Notes: a model not told the origin generated them from the sequence alone. Shown: positions 13,319 to 20,515, counted from the stretch's first letter. The stretch is DNA of 20,578 nucleotides from CBDVBD01 sp965372135 (GCA_965372135.1 CBDVBD010000047.1:1-20578), one strand, 5' to 3'. A program made the numbers and translations.

Positions 13319-15967
13319 CTACTTATTTATCTCAGGTGGTTTTATAGATAGCAATAGTCTCTTTTCATAAATTTTTCTTCGCTTATTTAAGGTGGATACA
13401 AAAGTATCAAATTCCTCAATATCTTTTAATACTTCGTCTGGTTCGGGATAAGAAGTTGTGGTTGAAGGAGCTTGGTCATGACCTGTCATCCATCTCGAAC
13501 ATCTTTCCATAGCAAAGTAAATCGTTCTAAAAAATATCTGGGGGATGGGAACATAGCGAAGACTTAGTGTTTGTATACTGGGACGGTATCTTTGTATGAC
13601 ATCAGCAAATAGCTTTTCTTCAATAGATCTTTCCCAGGCTTCTCTCAATAAGCCGTAAACATGCCCAATTTCTTTGCGATATTCTGAAATATCACCATTT
13701 CTACGAATTGAGGTAATAGAAGGGTGGAGGTTTTTTAGGTGACCTATTCTATCTTTTACTTTCATTGCAGGAATAGGTAATTCTTGATCGCATATTCCAA
13801 TTTCGGAAGCAAACCGTTTTACTGTTTGTGTTCTTATTTGAACTTTCTGAACAGCTGCTTCGTGTTCAATTGCCAAGAGTAGCACTATATCATGAGTGAA
13901 GATGACAACCTGCCTTATTTTTGCTTCATTAACAATCCTTTTAGCGAACTTCTCGCGCCAAACGTGGTCAAGAGAGCAAACAGGATCATCGAAAACAATT
14001 CCGCATTTTGATGTTCCAATATTGAGCTCGGCGAGGAATGATGCAATAGCAACCAATCGTTGTTCACCTTCACTTAATACAGCATCAATTTTGACGTCTT
14101 CTATCAAGCTATTAGAGATTTTTAATTGTAGATAGGTCTCTCCATATTCACCGCTAGTAATAAACTCGAATTTTAGGTGATTACCACCTAATGAATTAAG
14201 TTCATCCTCCAATGATTTTTTGAGATCTTTATTTATAGCTATATTTATAAGCTCTGTTCTTTTTCGAGTTATTCCAGTAGTTGTGCATGTCCTATCACAT
14301 TGTTTTAGTTTGAAATCTAGTTTTAGCATTTCAATATGTTTTAATAGTTTATCTTGATTTTCATAAAGTTTCTTTCTTGTCTCTAGACGTTTAACTTCAT
14401 TTTGTAAGCTTTCTCTTTCTGCTGGTTTCGCGATGGAAAGATAGTGTTGTTCCATTGAGGCGCATTTTTTGGATAGTTTTGATAATATATAAGATGGGTT
14501 TTGAGATAGACTATATATATTATCCCAATCACCAGTTTCATGTGATTTTATTATAGATTCAGCCCTAACTTTCATATTATTAATGAAGTCAATTAGAATA
14601 TGATATCCATCAGGGTCCATATCTTTTATATCTTCTAATAATTGTGGATCTTGAACATCATAGTCCTTTCCGGTTATTTCACCAAGGGCTTTTTTATAAA
14701 GCGCTCGTTTTTCCTGTGCATTACGCGTTGTTTCTTGCTGAATAAAATCCCAAAATCTCTTTAATCTGTCTTTTGCTTCTTCATTTAATTTTTGTTGACA
14801 AAGCAAACATAAGCTCCCCTCATCTATAACAGGAAAGAGTTTAGTTGGATAGGCAGATTCTTCTGAATAGCGTTTCGCAGCCAAAAACATTTCCCGCCAC
14901 GCATCGGTGCCAACTCCAGGTAGTGGTTCCTCCTGAAAAGCCATATCTGAGGACACTTGGGCAGCTTCTTTGGTGGTTTTGGCTTCTTGCCATAGTCTTT
15001 GTATTTTAGTGATGTTTATATCGTTTAATAGTTTCCCTTTACCTATCAAATCCTCTTTTAAACGATCAATTCTTGCTTTTTGACGTGACATTGAACTTGC
15101 TTTTATCTTAGGGTCTGTCGCTTCTATGTCGATTAAAATTTTTCTTATCTCATGTAGTCTTTTTTTGTGGGAATCAGCAAATTCAGCAATTTTCTTAATC
15201 TCATCAATCGAAGTTTCATGATTCAATTGTGAGATAGGTTTATCTTTTCCTACTAGTTCTTCCAGGATTTCAGGTGGTTTATCCAAGCCATCTATTTCAA
15301 ATTGAATTTTGTCTTTCAAAATTACACAGAGATCAGAAAGTTTTGTAAAGATGTCCAAGCCATATGGTACATAAACAACTTTATTAGTTTTTGTGATATA
15401 AACGCGAGCAGTTTTAGAGTCGAAAACGGCAATCTCTTTAAGTTCTTCCGGTTCATTCTTTGAATCAACCCAAGAAAGTGGCATATTTGTACTGTTTATG
15501 GTTACATCAAAAATAGCTTCGGCAGGCGAAGTTGGGGGTTGTGATGCATGAATGTTCGGAAGTATACTTTCGCTTTCCCCTCTTGATCTACATGCTTTTC
15601 TTAGAATACGAGAATATCCGGATTTACCAGTTGCATTCTCACCATAAACAACTGTTATTCCTTTTGGGGTGAAATTAATTGTTTGATTCTCAGAAAGAGC
15701 GTTTACATTCTTAACGTCATGTATTGATTCAAGAATGACTTTGGGTTCACCTGGAGCGGGTATTGATATATGTTTCTTCTCGAATTTTTCAGGAGTTGGA
15801 ACCTCTATATTTGGATCAATCAAGCCATGTTCTGCCTTTAGCATCAACAAAATTTCAGAAACATCTTCATCGCTTAAGTCCCTTTTTACCCATAATCTTC
15901 TCATGGCATCGCTTTGCCATGGGTCTAAATTGTTACCCCAATTTACTATTTCATCTAGAATAGTCAT
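13319..15967 (-). CDS. SMC/Rad50-like AAA_13 ATPase with zinc-hook CxxC; RloC/PrrC-like defence candidate
   Basis: An 882-aa ABC/SMC-type ATPase. Seen in order: N-terminal domain with LDPWQSDAMRRLW (14-26); Walker A GENATGKSG (109-117); a long helical, coiled-coil-prone region (about 210-590) with a central CLLC (C387, C390) resembling the Rad50/RloC zinc hook; ITRKRTELI (566-574). Then come ABC signature LSEGEQ (631-636), Walker B GIVFDDPVCSLD (656-667), the THD H-loop His (692), and a C-terminal domain with LLREAWERSIEE and RWMTGH (825-830). The last motif fits the R-x4-H pattern of HEPN RNases. In RloC and PrrC, related ATPase halves control an anticodon nuclease, so tRNA cleavage on phage-induced DNA stress is a plausible but unproven role. 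GGAGGG about 9 nt upstream fixes the start. The gene is clearly AT-richer than all its neighbours and sits between direct repeats, both signs of transfer. No partner effector or methylase is adjacent. Confidence 0.88.
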   Translation of the reverse strand: MTILDEIVNWGNNLDPWQSDAMRRLWVKRDLSDEDVSEILLMLKAEHGLIDPNIEVPTPEKFEKKHISIPAPGEPKVILESIHDVKNVNALSENQTINFTPKGITVVYGENATGKSGYSRILRKACRSRGESESILPNIHASQPPTSPAEAIFDVTINSTNMPLSWVDSKNEPEELKEIAVFDSKTARVYITKTNKVVYVPYGLDIFTKLSDLCVILKDKIQFEIDGLDKPPEILEELVGKDKPISQLNHETSIDEIKKIAEFADSHKKRLHEIRKILIDIEATDPKIKASSMSRQKARIDRLKEDLIGKGKLLNDINITKIQRLWQEAKTTKEAAQVSSDMAFQEEPLPGVGTDAWREMFLAAKRYSEESAYPTKLFPVIDEGSLCLLCQQKLNEEAKDRLKRFWDFIQQETTRNAQEKRALYKKALGEITGKDYDVQDPQLLEDIKDMDPDGYHILIDFINNMKVRAESIIKSHETGDWDNIYSLSQNPSYILSKLSKKCASMEQHYLSIAKPAERESLQNEVKRLETRKKLYENQDKLLKHIEMLKLDFKLKQCDRTCTTTGITRKRTELINIAINKDLKKSLEDELNSLGGNHLKFEFITSGEYGETYLQLKISNSLIEDVKIDAVLSEGEQRLVAIASFLAELNIGTSKCGIVFDDPVCSLDHVWREKFAKRIVNEAKIRQVVIFTHDIVLLLAIEHEAAVQKVQIRTQTVKRFASEIGICDQELPIPAMKVKDRIGHLKNLHPSITSIRRNGDISEYRKEIGHVYGLLREAWERSIEEKLFADVIQRYRPSIQTLSLRYVPIPQIFFRTIYFAMERCSRWMTGHDQAPSTTTSYPEPDEVLKDIEEFDTFVSTLNKRRKIYEKRLLLSIKPPEINK

Positions 15968-16038
15968 TTGTGATCCCTCCAGTTTATAATGAAGATACGT
16001 TGATTTGTTTGGTTTTTTTCCTGTGTGTCGGGTGTCAT
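15964..16038 (-). CDS. Possible 24-codon leader ORF overlapping the ATPase start (ATGA)
   Basis: An ATG at 16036-16038 inside the right direct repeat opens a frame beginning MTPDTQEKN and ending TGA at 15964-15966. Its stop overlaps the ATPase ATG (15965-15967) as ATGA. The first codons correspond to the start of the AlkZ-like protein (MTPDTHKKN), which begins in the left repeat. Coupled translation is possible but there is no Shine-Dalgarno site for this ORF, and it may simply be the broken 5' end of a duplicated gene. Confidence 0.3.
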   Translation of the reverse strand: MTPDTQEKNQTNQRIFIINWRDHK

Positions 16039-16071
16039 TCTTTAGTTATTTAGTTAGCCGCCAAGGTGGTT
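16010..16071. repeat. 62-bp direct repeat, right copy
   Basis: Partner of 13192-13253, same orientation, 2818 bp apart. Its right end touches the stop codon of the MBL-fold gene (TAA at 16071-16073 on the - strand). Its left end is 42 bp before the ATPase start codon. The pair therefore frames the ATPase gene precisely. Confidence 0.85.
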
Positions 16072-16916
16072 TATGCTTTTTTGAATCCTTTCTGGTCGCG
16101 GATGACTTTGGAAAATGGGGTTGAGGGGTCGTGTTCGAAGATTAATGTCCAGTTTTCCTCGACCGCCCGAGGGAGTATTTCCTTTTTTTCCTGTAATGTT
16201 TTCAATGGGTTCAAGTCGTATCCCATGATGTAGGGCAGCGGGATGTGGGATGACGTGGGAATCAAGTCGGCGGCGTAGAGTACGGTGTGGCTGCCGTCGG
16301 TGATACGCACCATTTGTTGAAATGGGGTGTGCCCATTGATTATGTGTAGGTGGATTCCGGGGAATAATTCGCCGGGTCCGTCCACCAGATTTAGCATTCC
16401 TGAGCCTTCCAGGAATTTATAGGTGTCGATCAGGAAGCTTGCCTGGTCGCGCTCGGTGGGGTTCAGGGCGTGTTTCCAGTGCTCCTTTTGGATGTGGATT
16501 TTGGCGTTGGGGAACATTGGGACACGGTCGTTGCCTTCCGGTTTCGACAGGGCTCCGGCGTGGTCGAAGTGCAGGTGTGTTGCGATGACGTCGGTGATGT
16601 CGTCGGCGGTGACGCCCAGTTCGGTTAGGGATTTATTCAGGGTGTATTGGGTGCGGTCCACCGCATATATTTTGTCGAATTTGTCGGTGGTGTCGATGGG
16701 TAAGCCTAAGTCCACCAATATTCTGCGATGGTTGTCCGTAATGTATAGGGTTCTTAATGCCATGTCGATGCGGTTGAGGTGGTCGGATGGGTTGGTTTTT
16801 GCCCACAACGGTTTGGGGACGACGCCGAACATGGCTCCGCCGTCTAAGGCGAATCGTCCGGTGTCGGTGGTTTTAAGCTGCCAGTTACCGATTTTTGTGT
16901 TCAGTTGTTCCGGCAT
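16071..16916 (-). CDS. MBL-fold metallo-hydrolase (lactonase-like)
   Basis: A 281-aa cytoplasmic metallo-beta-lactamase-fold hydrolase with a dinuclear metal site: THLHFDHAG (113-121), His in NGHT (196), Asp in YAADLIP (217) and a terminal His in FEHDP (262). This arrangement and length are those of the group that includes N-acyl homoserine lactonases and related esterases and lactonases. The substrate cannot be told from sequence and no luxI/luxR-type gene is in the window. The start is supported by GAGGAAA about 9 nt upstream of the ATG. It is the last gene of a probable operon with nadA, nitronate monooxygenase and the PHP phosphatase, with a 46-bp gap to the PHP gene. Its stop codon abuts the right direct repeat. 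Confidence 0.92.
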   Translation of the reverse strand: MPEQLNTKIGNWQLKTTDTGRFALDGGAMFGVVPKPLWAKTNPSDHLNRIDMALRTLYITDNHRRILVDLGLPIDTTDKFDKIYAVDRTQYTLNKSLTELGVTADDITDVIATHLHFDHAGALSKPEGNDRVPMFPNAKIHIQKEHWKHALNPTERDQASFLIDTYKFLEGSGMLNLVDGPGELFPGIHLHIINGHTPFQQMVRITDGSHTVLYAADLIPTSSHIPLPYIMGYDLNPLKTLQEKKEILPRAVEENWTLIFEHDPSTPFSKVIRDQKGFKKA

Positions 16917-16962
16917 TGGTTTTATTTCCTCGATATTTGTCTTTCCGTTCGGTATGATAATG

Positions 16963-17718
16963 TTATGCTGAAGCCTGCTTTTCCTCTTTGGATTTTTTGG
17001 CAGGGAGGTCCAGCCCCTGCAGAATAGCTCTTGGATTGTCCCGGAACAGCAGGTTCGCTTCGGTGGAGCCGACCAATTCTTCCACGGCTTTGAAGGCGCT
17101 TCTCATATAGAACGGTTTTTTGTCGAGGTCATGGGCGTCGCTGGCGATGATATGGCATGATCCCGTGGTGACCAGTTGCTGGGCGAGTTTTACCTTCCGT
17201 CTGCCGTATTGACCGACGAAGCTTCCGGCATCGATTTGGAGTAATGCGCCTGCTTTGATGATCGCACGCAGGTATTTGGGTTTCATGTATAGGAATTTGT
17301 ACCGTTCTGCGTGGGCTAAGATGGGGATTCGGTTCCAGGACAGGGATTTACTCACGAAGCTTTCGACGATGGATGGGAAGATGTCGTTGGAGAATTCCAC
17401 CAGCCAGTATCTGCCAGTTCCGTTTAGCGAAGAAAAGGTGTACTGGCGCAGGTTTTCGATGCCCAGGTTGAAGTAGATTTCCGATCCCAAGTGGAGTTCT
17501 ACGGGCAAGTTTTTTGCAGATGCGGCTTCCCGTAGTTTGTTGATGCGGTCGTGTAATGCGTTTTCGGTTTGTCCATTCGCCCAATTGTCCACGTGGGGGG
17601 TGGCGCAGATGGCTTCGATGCCCTGGGAAGCGGCTTGTTTCAACATTTTCAGGGACAGTTCCAGTGAGTCGGGTCCGTCGTCGACGTTGGGTAGTATGTG
17701 GCAGTGCAAGTCGATCAT
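16963..17718 (-). CDS. PHP-domain phosphatase, CpsB/YwqE-like
   Basis: A 251-aa protein of the PHP metal-dependent phosphoesterase superfamily, closest in pattern to CpsB/CapC/YwqE tyrosine-protein phosphatases that control polysaccharide export kinases. Metal-binding motifs: DLHCHILPNVDDG (3-15), CATPH (38-42), GSE (78-80), LAHAERY (134-140) and SDAHD (193-197). It has the usual length of the family and a lysine-rich tail. No tyrosine kinase or capsule export gene is in the window, so the natural substrate is uncertain and it could be another PHP phosphoesterase. The start codon opens directly on the first metal motif, as is usual; only a weak GGA is visible upstream. It lies 46 bp after the nitronate monooxygenase stop, in the same probable operon. 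Confidence 0.9.
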   Translation of the reverse strand: MIDLHCHILPNVDDGPDSLELSLKMLKQAASQGIEAICATPHVDNWANGQTENALHDRINKLREAASAKNLPVELHLGSEIYFNLGIENLRQYTFSSLNGTGRYWLVEFSNDIFPSIVESFVSKSLSWNRIPILAHAERYKFLYMKPKYLRAIIKAGALLQIDAGSFVGQYGRRKVKLAQQLVTTGSCHIIASDAHDLDKKPFYMRSAFKAVEELVGSTEANLLFRDNPRAILQGLDLPAKKSKEEKQASA

Positions 17719-17764
17719 CTATGTTCCAGTGTTTTTAGTGCTAAGTATCGGTTTGTTATTAATT

Positions 17765-18724
17765 TCAGGTGGTTAGAGAATTTAGCCGGCTGCGGGTATT
17801 ATGGAATTCGTTGATTAAGTTATCCATGACTTTCGCCGCCGGCAGGATTTCGTGTATCAAGCCGCTGGACTGTCCGGCTTCCAATTCGCCTTCTTGCAGG
17901 TCGCCCTCGAAGATGCCCCTGCGAGCGCGCCCGGAGCCCAATAGTTCTTGTAGTTCTTTAGGGGTGGCGCCGTGATTTTCGGCTTCCAATACGGCATCAG
18001 CAAAGGGGTTTTTCACCATGCGTGCGGGACCGATTTTTATCAATCCGAGGATGGTGCCATTGTCCGGGGCATCGACCACCGCCTGGCGGTAATTGGGATG
18101 GGATGAGGATTCCTCGGTGCAGGCGAACCGGGTGCCGATTTGGACGCCGGCAGCACCTAACGCCAATGCGGCAGCCATTCCACGACCATCGGCGATACCG
18201 CCTGCGGCGATGACCGGTACGTTGACGGCATCAACCACCTGCGGAATCAGGGTCATGGTGGTGATTTCGTCGACGCCGTTGTGCCCGCCGGCTTCGGTGC
18301 CCTCTGCCACGATGGCGTCCACCCCGCGGCTTTCCGCTTTTTGGGCTAAGGCGACCGAGGGTATTACGTGCGCAACCTTGCCGCCGTGATGGTGGATGTG
18401 TTCGGTGAATTTAGCGGGATTGCCTGCGGAGGTGAATACGATCCTGACCCCTTCCTCCAACGTGATTGTCACTAAGTCTTCGGCATCGGTGCGCATCAGA
18501 GGAATGTTGACACCGAAGGGTGCTTTGGCGGCGTCTTTGCAGTGTTGGATGTGATGACGCAGGATGTCTGGTTTCATGGAGCCTGCGCCTATTAGTCCCA
18601 GCCCCCCGTTGTTGGATACCGCCGCCGCCAGCCGCCATCCGGCTGCCCAGATCATCCCGCCTTGGATGATGGGATACCGAATGCCGAACAAGTCGGTGAT
18701 GGGTGTGGATAGGGTCGTTGACAT
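17765..18724 (-). CDS. Nitronate monooxygenase / FabK-like FMN enzyme (COG2070)
   Basis: A 319-aa FMN-binding TIM-barrel protein of the family that holds nitronate monooxygenases and the enoyl-ACP reductase FabK. Seen: YPIIQGGMIWA (17-27), GVNIP (71-75), EGTEAGGHNG with the conserved His (141-150), AAGGIADGRGMAAALALGA (173-191) and GVQIGTRF (193-200), followed by HPNYRQAVVDA as in FabK. It either oxidises toxic nitronates to aldehydes and nitrite or reduces enoyl-ACP in fatty acid synthesis; sequence inspection does not decide. The frame is open to 18877, but the first 51 codons run through the hairpin repeat at 18744-18782 and overlap nadA. The ATG at 18722-18724 is therefore chosen; no Shine-Dalgarno site is visible. 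The gap to nadA is 70 bp and holds that repeat. Confidence 0.9.
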   Translation of the reverse strand: MSTTLSTPITDLFGIRYPIIQGGMIWAAGWRLAAAVSNNGGLGLIGAGSMKPDILRHHIQHCKDAAKAPFGVNIPLMRTDAEDLVTITLEEGVRIVFTSAGNPAKFTEHIHHHGGKVAHVIPSVALAQKAESRGVDAIVAEGTEAGGHNGVDEITTMTLIPQVVDAVNVPVIAAGGIADGRGMAAALALGAAGVQIGTRFACTEESSSHPNYRQAVVDAPDNGTILGLIKIGPARMVKNPFADAVLEAENHGATPKELQELLGSGRARRGIFEGDLQEGELEAGQSSGLIHEILPAAKVMDNLINEFHNTRSRLNSLTT

Positions 18725-18743
18725 TTGTTTTGATTTTTTATAT

Positions 18744-18788
18744 CTGCAGGGTGGTGAATCGAGATTCGTTGACACCCTGCAGCACAAA
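18744..18788. repeat. GAATCG-GA-ATTCGTT hairpin element between nadA and the monooxygenase gene
   Basis: Perfect 10-bp arms CTGCAGGGTG (18744-18753) and CACCCTGCAG (18773-18782) around GTGAATCGAGATTCGTTGA, then the tail CACAAA. It is related to the elements at 7191 and 12121. Because it lies inside a probable operon it could modulate expression of the downstream genes; that is inference. Confidence 0.8.
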
Positions 18789-18794
18789 GTTTCT

Positions 18795-19865
18795 CTATTG
18801 TAGTTCCAACATCCGCTGCAGCGCCAGTTTTGCCGGTTGTTTGATTTGGTCAGGGAGGGTGACGATGTTGACGTCACCCAGGTTGTCCAGTACCCACGAC
18901 AGGTCGTTTAACGATATTTTATACATATTGGGACACAGGGATCGGGCTAACGGCACTACGGTTTTGTCCGGATGTTCCATCGCCAGCCGGATTACGAGAT
19001 GGATTTCGGTGCCGATGACAATGGTGGATCCGGGTTTTGCGTCCTCCACGGTTTTTACCATTTTTCCGGTGGAACCCATTTCATCAGCCAAAGCGGTTAC
19101 CGTTTCCGGGCATTCGGGGTGCACGATGATATAAGCGTCGGGGAATCGTTCCCTTACCTGATGGATGTGCTTCGGTCGGAAGTAGGTGTGGACATGACAG
19201 TAGCCTTTCCACAGGATGACTTTTGCTTGCTTCAGTTTGTTTTCTGATATGCCACCATCGGGAAGGGTGGGATCCCAGCGCACCATTTGTTCTTTAGGGA
19301 TACCAAAGGTATTGGCGGTATTTCTGCCCAGGTGTTCGTCGGGCAGGAACAGCAGCCGTTCGTAGTTTTCGAATGCTCTTTGGAAGGCTTTTAGCGAGTT
19401 GGAAGAAGTGCACACAGAGCCGCCGTGGGTGCCGCAGAAGGCTTTGATGGCGGCGGATGAGTTCATGTAGGTAATGGGGACGATGCTTTTCGCCGGAAAG
19501 ACAGATGTCAGCGCCGTCCAGCAATCCTCCACCTGTGACAGGGTCGCCATGTCCGCCATCGGGCATCCGGCATCCATGTCCGGCAGTGTGATGCGTTGAT
19601 GGGGCTGCGCCAGGACGGCGGCGGATTCCGCCATGAAATGTACTCCGCAGAATACGATGTCCCGGGCTTCCTTTTGTTGCGATGCTTTCCGGGAGAGTTC
19701 GAATGAGTCTCCCCTGAAGTCGGACAACTCGACGATCTGTGGGATTTGGTAGTGGTGTCCCAGGATGATGATTTTATCGCCCAGTTGGCGTTTTTTATCC
19801 TTGATCCGGGCGACCAGTTCGGATTCATCGATGCCGCGGTATGTATCAGGCAATACTTGTCTCAT
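18795..19865 (-). CDS. nadA: Quinolinate synthase NadA
   Basis: A 356-aa [4Fe-4S] enzyme that condenses iminoaspartate with dihydroxyacetone phosphate to quinolinate in de novo NAD synthesis, in the cytoplasm. The family signature is complete: ILGHHYQIPQI near the N-terminus, FCGVHFMAESA (72-82), and the three cluster cysteines C101 (DAGCPMA), C252 (HPECPE) and C311 (SLCPNM). LLFLPDEHLGRNTA (171-184) and WKGYCHVH (219-226) are also characteristic. Length is normal for the long form. The ATG at 19863-19865 has no clear Shine-Dalgarno site but is preceded by a good promoter about 75 nt upstream. nadB and nadC are not in the window, so the pathway is split. It is the first gene of the four-gene - operon. 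Confidence 0.98.
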   Translation of the reverse strand: MRQVLPDTYRGIDESELVARIKDKKRQLGDKIIILGHHYQIPQIVELSDFRGDSFELSRKASQQKEARDIVFCGVHFMAESAAVLAQPHQRITLPDMDAGCPMADMATLSQVEDCWTALTSVFPAKSIVPITYMNSSAAIKAFCGTHGGSVCTSSNSLKAFQRAFENYERLLFLPDEHLGRNTANTFGIPKEQMVRWDPTLPDGGISENKLKQAKVILWKGYCHVHTYFRPKHIHQVRERFPDAYIIVHPECPETVTALADEMGSTGKMVKTVEDAKPGSTIVIGTEIHLVIRLAMEHPDKTVVPLARSLCPNMYKISLNDLSWVLDNLGDVNIVTLPDQIKQPAKLALQRMLELQ

Positions 19866-19940
19866 TGTTAGGGTTCTGTATATTGATATGTCTTATTTAC
19901 ATGCTGGAAAGGGATTAAAGTTCCCATAGGTTGAACCTTA

Positions 19941-19969
19941 AATATAGCAAAATCACATTAGAAAGTCAA
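19941..19969 (-). promoter_or_regulatory. Sigma70-type promoter of nadA operon
   Basis: On the - strand: TTGACT (19964-19969), a 17-bp spacer, TATATT (19941-19946). This is close to consensus with the ideal spacing and leaves a leader of about 70 nt before nadA. The segment ACTTGACTTTC is identical to that at the TPR gene promoter. Confidence 0.75.
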
Positions 19970-19980
19970 GTAAAGATTTG

Positions 19981-20080
19981 CTCGCGCAGAGCTCTCAGAG
20001 AGCGCAATGGAGATAAATCCCAAATCCTAAGCACCAAATTCGAAACAATTTCAAAATACCAAATTCAAAATAAGAAAACA
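19981..20080. repeat. CTCGCGCAGAGC element followed by AAATCCCAAATCC-type low-complexity repeat
   Basis: CTCGCGCAGAGCTCTCAGAG begins the segment, with the self-complementary GCTCTC-a-GAGAGC. It belongs to the same family as the tandem array at 1-177 and the copy at 20230. It is followed by about 65 bp of A-rich short-period repeats (AAATCCC, CAAATCC, CCAAATTC, CAAAATACC). No gene is visible in 19866-20515. Confidence 0.7.
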
Positions 20081-20123
20081 TGCCATGGAGGTGGGTGATG
20101 GATTATTTGGGGTAGACTCGATT

Positions 20124-20192
20124 ATGCCACCCAATCCCCCGCCCGCCCACCCTTGGATTAGGTGGCATGGGGACACCCGACGAAGTCGGGTG
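20124..20192. repeat. Two adjacent hairpins
   Basis: ATGCCACCCAATCC (20124-20137) pairs with GGATTAGGTGGCAT (20155-20168), 14-bp arms with one non-Watson-Crick (C/A) pair and a C-rich loop. Next is the perfect stem CACCCGAC-gaa-GTCGGGTG (20174-20192). Neither is followed by a T-run. The second is related to the GTCGGGTT hairpin at 12235. Confidence 0.75.
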
Positions 20193-20229
20193 CTAGTACA
20201 ATGAATATCCGGGTAGTGCGATGTTTATC

Positions 20230-20280
20230 CTCGCGCAGAGCTTCCCGACGTTTCGGGACAAGCTGCAGAAAATGCAGAGG
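20230..20280. repeat. Second CTCGCGCAGAGC element with internal hairpin
   Basis: CTCGCGCAGAGCTTCCCGAC followed by the complement, giving TCCCGA-cgtt-TCGGGA with outer AGCTT/AAGCT pairing, then GCAGAAAATGCAGAGG. It is related to 19981 and to the 51-bp array at the left edge. Confidence 0.65.
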
Positions 20281-20346
20281 TTTTGTAATTTTATGAAGGA
20301 TTCTCCCGAGTGGAAGCATAAGGTGGGATTTATCCACAAGATTATT

Positions 20347-20370
20347 GGATTGAAGTGCTATTACATTTCA
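20347..20370. repeat. 24-bp sequence shared with 13287-13310 (right copy)
   Basis: GTGCTATTACATTTCA at 20355-20370 is an exact copy of 13295-13310; 21 of 24 bases match over the longer segment. It marks the start of an AT-rich stretch that runs to the window end. Confidence 0.6.
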
Positions 20371-20414
20371 ACTAAAGAGATGCGTAAAGTTTTTTAAGAC
20401 ATGATAATAAAAGC

Positions 20415-20443
20415 TTGATTGTATGATATTATTTCCTTATATT
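20415..20443 (+). promoter_or_regulatory. Promoter of the truncated right-edge gene
   Basis: TTGATT (20415-20420), a 17-bp spacer and TATATT (20438-20443) on the + strand, about 66 nt before the transcription-to-ATG distance ends at 20516. Confidence 0.6.
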
Positions 20444-20515
20444 TATTTTGTTAATTATATCACATGCATTAGACTTTAAATATGAGATATTTAAAATGAT
20501 GAGAAGGAGTAAAAG

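Noticed and set aside
13896..14135. Forward-strand frames inside the ATPase gene.
   Set aside because: They are shadows antisense to conserved motifs (Walker B and H-loop) of the ATPase and have no independent support.
13192..16071. Insertion sequence or transposon carrying the ATPase.
   Set aside because: No transposase or integrase, no terminal inverted repeats and no short target-site duplication are seen. The flanking repeats are diverged direct repeats, so only a cassette-like insertion or duplication is claimed.
18725..18877. Upstream extension of the monooxygenase by 51 residues.
   Set aside because: The extension is encoded by the hairpin repeat and overlaps the end of nadA; the family starts at the MSTTL...YPIIQGGM segment.
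20293..20397. A 34-codon frame starting MKDSPEWKHKVGF and ending at 20397.
   Set aside because: It is very short, with no properly spaced ribosome binding site and no recognised domain. It is kept only as the context of the 24-bp shared sequence.
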